NCBI GenBank assembly: GCA_964371615.1
Contig: CAYJMS010000001.1
Location: 124,001 to 188,000 of the forward strand
Source: SpSt-333 sp964371615
GTDB lineage: Bacteria > Bacteroidota > Ignavibacteria > UBA10030 > UBA8401
Length of the DNA stretch: 64,000 bases
Direction: 5' to 3'
Shown here: in pieces, positions 7,716 to 17,047 of the stretch
Position numbering within the stretch: the stretch's first letter is position 1
Layout: the number at the start of each line of letters is the position of its first letter
Program-made: the position numbers and the translations under genes
The notes under the pieces: model-generated
Databases searched by the model: none
What the model saw: the letters and a program-made list of their open reading frames with translations, nothing else
What the model was told of the DNA's origin: nothing

Positions 7716-10598
7716 ATGAACATCTCCCTCCTCCCATCAGACATATTTGAGCCCCGCCACATCGGTTCGGGTAAGGACGAAACCACCGCCATGCTTGCAG
7801 CGATCGGCGTCGAATCGCTCGATCAACTCATCGACCAGACCGTGCCGGAACAGATCCGGCTGGAATCGCCGATGAAGCTCGACAAGCCGATGACAGAAAA
7901 TGAAACGATGAACCATATCCGCACCGTTGCGCTGAAGAACAAACCGTTCAAATCGTATATCGGTATGGGATATTACGGCACCATTACACCGCCGGTCATC
8001 CTGCGCAATATATTTGAGAATCCGGGATGGTACACGCAATACACGCCGTATCAGGCGGAGATCGCACAGGGGAGGCTCGAGGCGCTGTTGAATTTCCAGA
8101 CGATGGTGATCGACCTGACGGGAATGCAGATTGCCAACGCATCGCTGTTGGACGAAGCGACTGCCGCCGCGGAGGCGATGGCAATGATGCACAATGTCGA
8201 CGGTGGAAAACACGGCAATCAATTCTTTGTGTCGGAAGAATGCTTTCCGCAGACGATCGATGTCCTGAAAACACGTTCCGTTCCTCTCGGAATCGAACTA
8301 GTGATAGGCGATCACCGGAAGATGAAATTCACGCAAAAGATATTCGGTGCGCTGGTGCAATATCCCGCCGGAAAAGGCTCTGTCTATGATTATTCGGACT
8401 TCAGCCGGAAAGCGAAGGAGAACGGTTCATACTTGATCGTCGCCGCAGATCTACTCGCGCTCACTATTCTTACTCCGCCCGGCGAATTCGGTGCGGATGC
8501 GGTGGTCGGAAGCGCACAGCGGTTTGGTGTGCCGATGGGATACGGCGGTCCGCATGCGGCATTCATGGCAACAAAAGATGAGTTCAAGCGCTCCATGCCG
8601 GGACGCATTATCGGTGTGTCGGTCGATGCGCACGGAAACAAAGCGTATCGCATGGCGTTGCAAACACGCGAGCAGCATATCCGTCGCGAAAAAGCGACAA
8701 GCAATATTTGCACGGCTCAGGTGCTGCTGGCGATTATGGCGGGAATGTACGGCGTCTATCACGGTCCTGCGGGATTGAAAAAAATCGCTTTGCGCGTGCA
8801 CGGGCTTGCGGCGGTGCTGGACAAGGGATTTAAAAAATTGGAGTATCAGCAGACGAACGAAGTCTTTTTCGATACGCTGACGGTGAATGTCGGCACTGCA
8901 CTGGAAACGATTCGTCAGCGCAGCATTGCGGCGCAGATGAATTTCCGCATCATCGACGAACAGACAATCGGCATCTCCGTGGATGAAACAACCACGGTCA
9001 AGGATGTTGAGACAATCCTGGCGATCTTCGGCTCCGCCAAGAGCAAGGTCACTTCCATTGCGGAACTGACTAAAAACGTGCAGCTGGCGTGGGATGCAAA
9101 GTTTGTCCGTACCAGTGATTATATGCTTCATCCCGTCTTCAATGTCTATCACTCCGAACATGAGATGCTCCGGTATCTTCATTCGCTGGAAATAAAAGAT
9201 CTCTCGCTGAATTTTTCAATGATTCCTCTTGGATCCTGCACCATGAAACTGAACGCGACAACGGAGATGATGCCGGTGACGATTCCCGAATTCGGCGCGC
9301 TGCATCCTTTTGTGCCGCAGGAGCAGGCGCTCGGCTATAAACAGATCTTTGAGGAATTGTCGAACGATCTCAGAGAGATCACCGGCTTTGCCGGAGTCAG
9401 TCTGCAGCCGAACGCCGGAGCACAGGGAGAATATGCGGGTTTGATGGTGATCCGAGAGTATTTTAAGAGCAAAGGAGAGACGCACCGGAATATCGCTCTC
9501 ATTCCTTCATCGGCGCACGGAACAAATCCCGCCAGCGCCGTTATGGCCGGAATGCAGGTGGTCGTCGTGAAATGCGACGATCACGGCAACATCGATGTTG
9601 CGGATCTGAAATCGAAAGCGGAACAGCATCGCACCAATCTGGCATGTTTGATGGTGACATATCCTTCAACGCACGGCGTGTTTGAAGAAAGCATCCAGGA
9701 GATGTGTTCCGTCATCCACAAGAACGGCGGACAGGTGTACATGGACGGCGCCAATATGAATGCACAAGTCGGATTGACCAGTCCCGCCCGCATCGGCGCG
9801 GATGTTTGCCATTTGAACTTGCACAAGACTTTTTGTATTCCGCACGGCGGCGGGGGACCGGGAATGGGCCCAATTTGTGTTGCCGGGCATCTCGTGCCGT
9901 TCCTTCCGGGACATTCGGTTGTTTCCATCGGCTCTGATCAGGCGATGACCGCCGTATCAGCGGCGCCGTGGGGCAGTGCAAGCATCCTGCTGATTTCGTA
10001 TGTCTATATAAAGATGATGGGAGCGGAAGGATTGACCAATGCGACGAAGTATGCCATTCTGAATGCCAATTACATTAAATCCAAGTTGGAGAAGGAATTC
10101 GACATTCTTTATGTTGGCAAGAACGGCCGCTGCGCGCACGAGATGATCGTCGATATGCGGAAATTCAAATCGTCGGCAGGAATTGAAGTGGAAGATATCG
10201 CCAAGCGCTTAATGGATTACGGATTCCATGCGCCGACTGTTTCGTTCCCCGTTGCCGGAACGCTGATGATCGAGCCGACTGAGAGCGAATCAAAAGCGGA
10301 ACTGGACCGGTTCTGTGATGCACTGTTCCACATTAAAAAAGAAATCATGGAGATCGAACAGGGATCGCAGCCGAAAGAGGACAATGTGCTGAAGAATGCA
10401 CCGCACACCGCACAGACGGTGATGAGCAATGAGTGGAAGCATCCGTACTCGCGAGAAAAAGCGGCGTATCCCGTTACCTGGGTAGCTGCGCATAAATTCT
10501 GGCCGAGTGTCGGCCGCGTCAATAATACCTACGGCGACCGCCAATTGGTATGCACCTGTCCCCCGATGGAAAATTACAAGGATGAAAATATAAAATAG
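7716..10598 (+). CDS. gcvP: Glycine dehydrogenase (decarboxylating), P-protein, single chain
   Basis: PLP enzyme of the glycine cleavage system: decarboxylates glycine and passes aminomethyl to the lipoyl arm of the H-protein. 960 residues, the full-length form with the two halves fused. The PLP lysine is Lys704 in HLNLHKTFCIPHGGGGPGMG; other family blocks are GMGYYGTITPPVILRN near the N-terminus, SLLDEATAAAEAM and GSCTMKLNA. No gcvT or true gcvH lies nearby. The two H-protein-like genes at 20.7 and 23.3 kb lack the lipoyl lysine and cannot be its partner. No ribosome site is evident at the ATG. No glycine riboswitch is seen upstream. Confidence 0.97.
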   Translation: MNISLLPSDIFEPRHIGSGKDETTAMLAAIGVESLDQLIDQTVPEQIRLESPMKLDKPMTENETMNHIRTVALKNKPFKSYIGMGYYGTITPPVILRNIFENPGWYTQYTPYQAEIAQGRLEALLNFQTMVIDLTGMQIANASLLDEATAAAEAMAMMHNVDGGKHGNQFFVSEECFPQTIDVLKTRSVPLGIELVIGDHRKMKFTQKIFGALVQYPAGKGSVYDYSDFSRKAKENGSYLIVAADLLALTILTPPGEFGADAVVGSAQRFGVPMGYGGPHAAFMATKDEFKRSMPGRIIGVSVDAHGNKAYRMALQTREQHIRREKATSNICTAQVLLAIMAGMYGVYHGPAGLKKIALRVHGLAAVLDKGFKKLEYQQTNEVFFDTLTVNVGTALETIRQRSIAAQMNFRIIDEQTIGISVDETTTVKDVETILAIFGSAKSKVTSIAELTKNVQLAWDAKFVRTSDYMLHPVFNVYHSEHEMLRYLHSLEIKDLSLNFSMIPLGSCTMKLNATTEMMPVTIPEFGALHPFVPQEQALGYKQIFEELSNDLREITGFAGVSLQPNAGAQGEYAGLMVIREYFKSKGETHRNIALIPSSAHGTNPASAVMAGMQVVVVKCDDHGNIDVADLKSKAEQHRTNLACLMVTYPSTHGVFEESIQEMCSVIHKNGGQVYMDGANMNAQVGLTSPARIGADVCHLNLHKTFCIPHGGGGPGMGPICVAGHLVPFLPGHSVVSIGSDQAMTAVSAAPWGSASILLISYVYIKMMGAEGLTNATKYAILNANYIKSKLEKEFDILYVGKNGRCAHEMIVDMRKFKSSAGIEVEDIAKRLMDYGFHAPTVSFPVAGTLMIEPTESESKAELDRFCDALFHIKKEIMEIEQGSQPKEDNVLKNAPHTAQTVMSNEWKHPYSREKAAYPVTWVAAHKFWPSVGRVNNTYGDRQLVCTCPPMENYKDENIK

Positions 10599-10704
10599 AA
10601 CGTACACGATTGCAAAATTGTTGAAGTTGATATAGAAGCAGTAAACCAACATTTTAATCTTGTAATCTTGTAATCTTGCAATCTTGTTAACGATTTAACT
10701 TTTT

Positions 10705-11112
10705 ATGATAACTACTGATTTAGAATTAAAAACTCTATTAACTAACTCTAAAACAATTGCTGTTATCGGCGCTTCTCCGAAGCCGTGGCGCGACAGCGGC
10801 GCCATTGCGGGATTTCTCGCGAAGCAGGGATACACGGTCTTTCCGGTCAATCCGAAGTATGAAGAGATTAACGGCGTAAAATCGTATCCTGATTTAAAAA
10901 GTATCCCAGTCTCGATCGATATCGTGGATATCTTCAGGAATCCCGATGAGGTGGAGCCGGTGATCGACGAGGCGATAGCAATTGGAGCGAAAGCAGTGTG
11001 GATGCAGTTCGGCGTGGTGAACGAAGCCGCCGCCCGCAAAGCGGAACAGGCGGGTCTTGTCGTAGTGATGGACCGATGCATTGCGGTGGAACATCGCGCG
11101 TTGATGCGGTAG
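10705..11112 (+). CDS. CoA-binding (YccU-like) Rossmann protein
   Basis: 135 residues forming a single CoA-binding domain related to the succinyl-CoA synthetase alpha N-terminus. N-terminal TIAVIGASPKPWRDSG and the YccU-type ending GLVVVMDRCIAVEHRAL are diagnostic, as is WMQFGVVNEAAARKAEQAG. No catalytic domain is attached. The physiological role of this family is not established. Monocistronic between gcvP and an outer-membrane protein gene, with a small hairpin just downstream. Confidence 0.88.
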   Translation: MITTDLELKTLLTNSKTIAVIGASPKPWRDSGAIAGFLAKQGYTVFPVNPKYEEINGVKSYPDLKSIPVSIDIVDIFRNPDEVEPVIDEAIAIGAKAVWMQFGVVNEAAARKAEQAGLVVVMDRCIAVEHRALMR

Positions 11113-11138
11113 AGGTATCATCACTTTGTATGTAACGA

Positions 11139-11157
11139 GGGCACGCCGGTCGTGCCC
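11139..11157 (+). terminator. Possible terminator after the CoA-binding protein gene
   Basis: Seven-base GGGCACG/CGTGCCC stem with loop CCGGT, followed by a weak T-rich stretch (ttatcatttta). It also sits 30 bases before the next start. Confidence 0.5.
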
Positions 11158-11186
11158 TTATCATTTTAATTCTGTATATTTTTTTA

Positions 11187-12515
11187 GTGAAAAACGTCCT
11201 TATAATAATCTGCATTCTGTTCTCATTCTCATTCGCACAGGAGATTACGATACCGTCGTTTTCCTTTCCCGATTCCACGTACCGCGTCGGCAATATAATT
11301 ATCATCGGCAACGAACTGACGAAACAATACATCATCGAACATGAGATGGTGTTGAAACAAGATTCGCTCATTACGCATCAGAGTGTGCAGTACGACATCA
11401 ACCGCATCTATAGTCTTCGCCTCTTTACGAAGGTGGACATCACCGTCGTTCCCGATTCCAAAGAACTGGCGACACTGATCGTCCGTGTGAACGAACGGTG
11501 GTATTTCTATCCGTTCCCCGTTCTCGGGATTAAGGACCGTGATTTTACAAAAATTTATTACGGCGCGGGAATCATTCACAATAATGTTGCGGGCGAGAAC
11601 GTGCAGATGTTCGGATCCTTCGCGTTCGGATACGATCCGTATGTCTCGGTCGGATATACCAATCCGTTGGTGGATATGGAGAACAGGATTTTCTTTTCTC
11701 TCAGAGCGTATTATACTGAACAGCGCAACCGCAGCCTGCTGTCGCTTGCCGGAGCGCCGAATTTCGATGAGATCAGATCCGGCGGATCGGTCGGAGTCGG
11801 AAAACGATCCTCGCTTTTTACTACCGTTGCCATGTCGGTGGAATATCTGAATCTGAAAGTGACCGACAACCGGGCGGGCCGGACGCTGTCTCCCTCCGGC
11901 AGGGATGAGTTCTTTTCGCTTCATGCGTCGTATCTGTACGATACCCGCGACCTGCGCGAATATCCGTCGGAGGGGACCGTGGTTTCGCTTGGCGTGTCGA
12001 AGCACGGCGTGTTTGAACATGATGTGGATTATCAGCGGTACAATATCGATTTGCGTAGATATCTTCCGTTGACCGGCGATATTGTTCTGGCGGGACGTCT
12101 GTTCAGCAGCCTCGCCAGCGGCGGCTCGGTACCGAATTACGGACATGTCTTTTTTGGATATCTTGAACAGATACGCGGGCACTTTAAAACCGTACGCGAA
12201 GGGGAGCAGATCGTCGGTTCCTCCATTGAAGCGCACTATCCGATCGTTTCGCCGCGGTATATTCGGTTCGATTTTCTGCCGTTCGAGCAGTTCCGCGACG
12301 TGCGGTACGCCCTGTATTTTGCGGCATTTGCCGATGCCGGAAATACCTGGTATAGAAAAGAACCTCTGGCGCTCAATACGTTCTCGTCGGGATATGGTCT
12401 CGGAATTCATCTCCACCTTGCGTACAGCGCCGTGGCAAGAGTCGAATTCGGCATACCATACGGACGGCCGTTTTCTAAAGGAGAAATTATCTTAGATTTA
12501 GGTGCGGCATTATAA
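11187..12515 (+). CDS. BamA/TamA-family outer-membrane beta-barrel protein
   Basis: 442 residues. A signal peptide (MKNVLIIICILFSFSFAQ) is followed by one POTRA-like domain (about 30-105; VGNIIIIGNELTKQYIIEHE ... VDITVVPDS) and a C-terminal Omp85-type barrel with alternating aromatic strands. The end GRPFSKGEIILDLGAAL resembles the last barrel strand. Full BamA carries five POTRAs, so this short form more likely belongs to the accessory Omp85/D15 group that inserts or exports specific proteins or lipids. The start codon is GTG with no clear ribosome site, chosen because it gives an intact signal peptide. Confidence 0.82.
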   Translation: MKNVLIIICILFSFSFAQEITIPSFSFPDSTYRVGNIIIIGNELTKQYIIEHEMVLKQDSLITHQSVQYDINRIYSLRLFTKVDITVVPDSKELATLIVRVNERWYFYPFPVLGIKDRDFTKIYYGAGIIHNNVAGENVQMFGSFAFGYDPYVSVGYTNPLVDMENRIFFSLRAYYTEQRNRSLLSLAGAPNFDEIRSGGSVGVGKRSSLFTTVAMSVEYLNLKVTDNRAGRTLSPSGRDEFFSLHASYLYDTRDLREYPSEGTVVSLGVSKHGVFEHDVDYQRYNIDLRRYLPLTGDIVLAGRLFSSLASGGSVPNYGHVFFGYLEQIRGHFKTVREGEQIVGSSIEAHYPIVSPRYIRFDFLPFEQFRDVRYALYFAAFADAGNTWYRKEPLALNTFSSGYGLGIHLHLAYSAVARVEFGIPYGRPFSKGEIILDLGAAL

Positions 12516-12532
12516 AGGACAAACGTTGACTC

Positions 12533-12608
12533 GCTGATCACTATTTTTCCCATACTCAACTACTCAACTACTCAACGACTCAACTACTCATATACTCAAC
12601 GACTCCAT
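12533..12608. repeat. ACTCAACGACTCAACTACTC degenerate tract
   Basis: Roughly ten reiterations of the words ctcaacta, ctcaacga and ctcatata occupy the gap between the barrel-protein gene and rsmE and run up to the rsmE start. The same words occur near 29,325 and 46,790, and their reverse complement (gagtatatgagt) at 46,720. Confidence 0.6.
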
Positions 12609-12611
12609 CCC

Positions 12612-13331
12612 ATGAACGAATTCTTTTACGTCCCCTCCGAACAAATCATCGACCAGCAGATCGCCATTACCGGCGACGAAGCCAAACATATCATCCGCGT
12701 GCTTCGCAAGCAGGTCGGGGACGCGGTCTGGATTGTGGATGGCGCCGGGAAGGCGTATGAAGCGGTCATCCGCCTGATCGCTGCGGACTCAGTGGAATGT
12801 CAGGTGAAATTCGAACATTTTCATATGCACGAAGCGGATGTCGATGTGACGCTTGCGGTGGCGCAATTGAAGAATCCCTCACGCATGGATTGGCTGATTG
12901 AGAAAGGGACCGAACTCGGCGTCCGCACATTTATTCCGGTGCAGACGGAGAGAACCATCGCCCGCTCGCTCAAGGAGGAGCGATGGAATAACATTGCCGT
13001 TGCAGCAATGAAGCAATCCGGCCGCTGCATACTGCCGAAAATTTATCCTCCAATGTCTCTCGCCGAGGTCATTGCCAATTCAACAGGATTCGACCTGAAA
13101 CTGATTCCGTATGAACGCACCGATCACGTATTATTTATTTCCGAAGCGATAAAACATCGCAAGCCGCCCCGCACCGTATTAATATTGATCGGACCCGAAG
13201 GGGGATTTACCGATCACGAAGTGCAGATGGCGGAAGAAGCCTCATTTATTCAAGTCTCGTTGGGTCGACGACGGCTGCGGACGGAAACCGCCGCGGTGAT
13301 GGCTGCGGGCTGGGTGATAGGGAATGAGTAA
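12612..13331 (+). CDS. rsmE: 16S rRNA m3U1498 methyltransferase (RsmE)
   Basis: SPOUT methyltransferase that methylates U1498 of 16S rRNA using SAM. 239 residues. The N-terminal PUA-like part includes GDEAKHIIRVLRKQVGD. The trefoil-knot SAM motifs are LILIGPEGGFTDHEV and the C-terminal VSLGRRRLRTETAAVMA. KNPSRMDWLIEKGTELGV is also a family block. Convergent with clpX, separated by a bidirectional terminator. Confidence 0.95.
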   Translation: MNEFFYVPSEQIIDQQIAITGDEAKHIIRVLRKQVGDAVWIVDGAGKAYEAVIRLIAADSVECQVKFEHFHMHEADVDVTLAVAQLKNPSRMDWLIEKGTELGVRTFIPVQTERTIARSLKEERWNNIAVAAMKQSGRCILPKIYPPMSLAEVIANSTGFDLKLIPYERTDHVLFISEAIKHRKPPRTVLILIGPEGGFTDHEVQMAEEASFIQVSLGRRRLRTETAAVMAAGWVIGNE

Positions 13332-13370
13332 ACAGGTCTCACGCAAAGCCGCAAAGAAGATATCAAAATA

Positions 13371-13397
13371 AAAAATCCCGCATTGCGGGATTTTTTA
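13371..13397. terminator. Bidirectional terminator between rsmE and clpX
   Basis: AAAAATCCCGCA/TGCGGGATTTTT dyad with A-rich and T-rich shoulders, suitable for rsmE (+) and the tig-clpP-clpX transcript (-). Confidence 0.85.
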
Positions 13398-13435
13398 TTT
13401 TAGTTTCGTGATTTCGTGCCTTTGTGGCGAAGTAA

Positions 13436-14692
13436 CTACGCCGACTTTCTCTCCTCCAACACAAAGATCGGTTCTTTCTTTTTCTCCACCGTTTCTTTGG
13501 TGATGATGCACTTTGTTACGTTCGTTTTGGACGGCAGATCATACATGATGTCCCGCATAATATCCTCCACAACCGAACGGAGCGCCCGGGCGCCGGTGCC
13601 GCGCGCCATCGCTTTTTGAACGATCTGTTTTAGTGCCGCGTTTTCAAAATCAAGTTCCACCCCTTCGTATTTGAACAGCTTCTTGAACTGCTTCACGATG
13701 GCGTTGCGTGGTTCGGTAAGGATATTCAGCAGCGCGGTTTCGTCCAGCGAATGCAGCGAAGTGAGAACGGGGAGCCGGCCGATGAATTCCGGAATCAATC
13801 CGAATTTCAACAGATCGTCCGGTTCCGCCTGCTGCAGGTAGATATCCGAAGAGAGTTCTTTTTTCCCTTTGATGTCGGCGCCGAAGCCGATGGAATTTTT
13901 GTTGACCCGGCGGGCGACGATCTTTTCCAATCCTTCGAACGCACCGCCGCAGATAAAGAGAATATTCTTGGTATTGATGTTGATCAGGCTCTGTTCGGGA
14001 TGTTTCCTTCCCCCTTTGGGCGGAACGCCCGCGAGGGTTCCTTCCAGAATTTTCAGTAGCGCCTGTTGCACCCCTTCGCCGGAAACGTCGCGAGTGATCG
14101 AAGCGCTGTCACTCTTCCGAGCGATCTTGTCCACCTCGTCGATATACACAATGCCGCGCTCGGCACGTTCCACATTGTAATCCGCATTCTGCAGCAGATT
14201 CACCAAAACGGTTTCGACGTCGTCTCCGACGTATCCCGCTTCGGTCAGCGTAGTGGCATCGGCGATGGCGAACGGCACATCCAGAATCCGCGCCAGTGTT
14301 TGGGCCAGCAATGTCTTTCCGGTTCCCGTCGAACCGATCAGCATGATGTTGCTTTTTTCGATTTCGACGTTATCCGGATCAACAAAAAGATCCTGCGATT
14401 CTATTCTTTTGTAATGATTGTACACCGCTACGGCAAGCGTTCTCTTTGCCAGGTCCTGACCGATCACATATTCGTCCAGCGCCGCTTTGATCTGCGACGG
14501 CGTCAGAAGGCCTTTGTTCTTGATCCGTTTGGTGCGGGAAGCAGAAAGGTTGTTGCGGATGATGTCCATCGACGTGGCAATGCACATGTCGCAGATGTAC
14601 ACATCAGGACCCGCGATAATACTGGTTACCTCTTCGGGACGGCGCCCGCAGAAGGAACATTTCACCTTGTCTTCGTTTTTTTGCTTGCCCAT
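13436..14692 (-). CDS. clpX: ATP-dependent Clp protease ATP-binding subunit ClpX
   Basis: AAA+ unfoldase that feeds tagged proteins to ClpP. 418 residues. The N-terminal zinc-binding domain has Cys12, Cys15, Cys34 and Cys37 (CSFC ... CDMC). Walker A is GSTGTGKT around 120-127, Walker B is IVYIDEVDKI, and sensor 2 is in GTGARALRSVVEDIM. The ClpP-binding loop is in the IGF-type context (NSIGFGADIK). The start ATG lies 52 bases from the clpP stop; the ribosome site is weak. Last gene of the tig-clpP-clpX operon. Confidence 0.97.
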   Translation of the reverse strand: MGKQKNEDKVKCSFCGRRPEEVTSIIAGPDVYICDMCIATSMDIIRNNLSASRTKRIKNKGLLTPSQIKAALDEYVIGQDLAKRTLAVAVYNHYKRIESQDLFVDPDNVEIEKSNIMLIGSTGTGKTLLAQTLARILDVPFAIADATTLTEAGYVGDDVETVLVNLLQNADYNVERAERGIVYIDEVDKIARKSDSASITRDVSGEGVQQALLKILEGTLAGVPPKGGRKHPEQSLININTKNILFICGGAFEGLEKIVARRVNKNSIGFGADIKGKKELSSDIYLQQAEPDDLLKFGLIPEFIGRLPVLTSLHSLDETALLNILTEPRNAIVKQFKKLFKYEGVELDFENAALKQIVQKAMARGTGARALRSVVEDIMRDIMYDLPSKTNVTKCIITKETVEKKKEPIFVLEERKSA

Positions 14693-14744
14693 AGTAATTG
14701 TCTGTAACCGTAATTCTATGCAGGAGTATGCATCCTGCGAAATT

Positions 14745-15392
14745 TTATTTTTCCTTTTTCTCCACCGGACGTTTTGCCAGCACTTTGTCGATCAGGCCGT
14801 ATTCCATCGCCTGCTGTGCAGACATGTAATTGTCCCGATCCGTATCTTTTTCGACGTCGTGAATCCCTTTGCCGGTATGCTGTGCAATGATCTCGTTCAG
14901 TCGCTTCTTCGTCTTCAGAATCTCTTCCGCCTGGATGCTGATATCCGATGCGGTTCCCTGCACGCCGCCCCATGGCTGGTGAATCATGATCCGTGCGTTT
15001 GGCAGCGCCTGTCGTTTTCCTTTTTCACCTGCCAGCAACAGTATCGCTCCCATGCTGGCGGCCATGCCGACGCAGATCGTCCCCACCTGAGGTCGTATAT
15101 ACTGCATAGTGTCATAAATTGCAAGTCCCGCAGTGACGGATCCGCCGGGAGAATTGATATAAACGCTGATATCCTTTTCCGGGTCTTCCGCTTCGAGATG
15201 CAGCATCTGTGCAATGGCAAGGCTGGCGATGTAGTCGTCGATCGGGGTACCGATAAAGACGATGCGTTCTTTTAAGAGTCGTGAGAAGATATCGTACGCC
15301 CGTTCGCCGCGGCTGGTCTGCTCGACCACCATCGGAACAAGTTGATTGAACAGTTCGTACGGTTTTGTCGTGAATTTCGGAACGTGGATCAT
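14745..15392 (-). CDS. clpP: ATP-dependent Clp protease proteolytic subunit ClpP
   Basis: Serine peptidase forming the proteolytic chamber for ClpX. 215 residues. The nucleophile is Ser113 in CVGMAASMGAILL and the catalytic His138 lies in ARIMIHQPWGG; NSPGGSVTAGLAIYDTM is the family block. An AAAGGA ribosome site precedes the ATG. It lies between tig and clpX, the standard order. Confidence 0.97.
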   Translation of the reverse strand: MIHVPKFTTKPYELFNQLVPMVVEQTSRGERAYDIFSRLLKERIVFIGTPIDDYIASLAIAQMLHLEAEDPEKDISVYINSPGGSVTAGLAIYDTMQYIRPQVGTICVGMAASMGAILLLAGEKGKRQALPNARIMIHQPWGGVQGTASDISIQAEEILKTKKRLNEIIAQHTGKGIHDVEKDTDRDNYMSAQQAMEYGLIDKVLAKRPVEKKEK

Positions 15393-15515
15393 GCTGGTCC
15401 TTTGATTATAATGGTGTGTGACGTCTTATGATATAGACGCACGAACGGCGAAAAAATTGCACACGTTTATCGCTGCGCGAAAGATTAAATACAAAACAAG
15501 CAGCGGAAATTCCTA

Positions 15516-16802
15516 TTAATTCACCGCGAATTTGCTGTAATCATCCGTCGGAACTTCCGTAATCTTCACATTTTGCTTGAGAATATCAATAAGACGGTTG
15601 TATTTCAGCCGTTCGAGGGCGTTCTCGGAACTCTTATAGAACTGCACCAGCCGTTCCTTGTCGATATTCAACTTTGCGGATTCTTCTTCGGCAATCTTTT
15701 CGATCTCCGCATCGGCAATTTCGATTTTTTCCGTGGCGATAAACCGTTCCTTAATCAGCAGCCATTTTGCCTGCCAGACGGCGGTCTCGCGCGCCGATTC
15801 ACGGTATCGCTTTTCGTCGAATCCTTTTGGCAGCTGGCGGTTCGGCTGCTGCGCCTTTGCATCGTCAATGTAGGTATCGATCACGTTCTGCACGAGCGAT
15901 TCCGGAACGGAAAAATCGTATTGCTTCACGATCTCGTTGAGCAGGTCGCTCTCAAACCGGCGGTCGCCCCGCTCTTTCCAGAACGCTTCGAGATCGGTCT
16001 TGATGTTTTGCTTTAATTCTTCCGCTGTCTGGAACTTTCCGTTGCTCACTTTCTGCGCCAGTGCATCGTCGAACGGCGGGAGAATTGTCCGCTCGATCTT
16101 CTTTACCGTCAACTGCAAATGTACTTTGTGGGAATGATCGCCGTGTTTGTGTTCAAACTTTGCTTCTTTCATATCGCCGACGGCAACTCCCTGCAACACC
16201 TGTTTGATCTCTTTCTCGGTCTGTTTTTCGAGCAGAGAAATTTTCATCCCGTCCCGCTTTGAACCGGGAATCGGTTCGCCCGTTTCATTCAAATCAACCA
16301 TGTCTGCGGTGACGACAAAATTATCGCCCTCCACCGTTGCCGCTTCTTCCGTTGTTGCATTGATCTGCTGAAGGCGGTCGAGTTCGCTCTGCACCTCGGT
16401 GTCGGTGGCGGCATGCGTATATTTTTCCAATGCGATGGTGCGGTAATCTTTCAGTTCAAATTCCGGCTTCACTTCGTATTTAATCTTGAACGACAGCGGT
16501 GTTCCGGGCTTGAAATCGATATTCACGATCGTCGGTGTGCCGAGGGGACTAATATTTCTTGTCTCGATTTCTTTCCGGAATGTGTCGTTGGTAATCTCTT
16601 CAATGGTCTGATATTCTATGCTTGCGCCGAACATTTTCTTAATGATTGGCATCGGCACTTTTCCCTTGCGGAATCCTTTGATTTCGAGATTTGGTGCCGC
16701 ATCGAGGTATGCCTTTTCAAAATGGGGCTGTAACTCCTCAAGGCTCATATTCACGGACATTTCACGGTCGCAGTCGCTCACGGTGTTGATGGTAACTTCC
16801 AC
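15516..16802 (-). CDS. tig: Trigger factor (ribosome-bound chaperone) with degenerate PPIase domain
   Basis: 428-residue chaperone that binds nascent chains at the ribosome exit. The ribosome-binding signature is GFRKGKVPMPIIKKMFG near residue 42. The middle FKBP-like domain (about 150-240) keeps only a vestige of the PPIase pattern and lacks the usual aromatic active-site residues; such divergence is familiar in Bacteroidota trigger factors. The C-terminal helical arms (about 250-428) are complete. I take the GTG start because an AAGGAG site precedes it by six bases. First gene of the tig-clpP-clpX operon. Confidence 0.92.
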   Translation of the reverse strand: MEVTINTVSDCDREMSVNMSLEELQPHFEKAYLDAAPNLEIKGFRKGKVPMPIIKKMFGASIEYQTIEEITNDTFRKEIETRNISPLGTPTIVNIDFKPGTPLSFKIKYEVKPEFELKDYRTIALEKYTHAATDTEVQSELDRLQQINATTEEAATVEGDNFVVTADMVDLNETGEPIPGSKRDGMKISLLEKQTEKEIKQVLQGVAVGDMKEAKFEHKHGDHSHKVHLQLTVKKIERTILPPFDDALAQKVSNGKFQTAEELKQNIKTDLEAFWKERGDRRFESDLLNEIVKQYDFSVPESLVQNVIDTYIDDAKAQQPNRQLPKGFDEKRYRESARETAVWQAKWLLIKERFIATEKIEIADAEIEKIAEEESAKLNIDKERLVQFYKSSENALERLKYNRLIDILKQNVKITEVPTDDYSKFAVN

Positions 16803-17047
16803 TACATACTCCTTATCTGGTCATCTGATGAAAAATCCCGACACTGCGGGATGTAAAATACCTATAAAAATACGAAAAAATGGCAAAAATCCCAAATAGA
16901 ATGTTGCGTCTATAAAAAATGCGGACTATATTGTCCGAAAGTCTTCAACCGGGTGCTTTCGTTGCTAAAATAATGGCACAGAAGAGTATAACGATCTAAG
17001 GAAATTATTCACCGTTTCCATTACTTACTTTCCAATAAGGAGGATCC

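Noticed and set aside
11229..12416. 395-codon open frame on the minus strand opposite the beta-barrel protein gene
   Set aside because: The plus-strand frame has a signal peptide and barrel features; the antisense frame is rich in His/Arg and lacks any motif, as expected of a shadow of GC-skewed codons.
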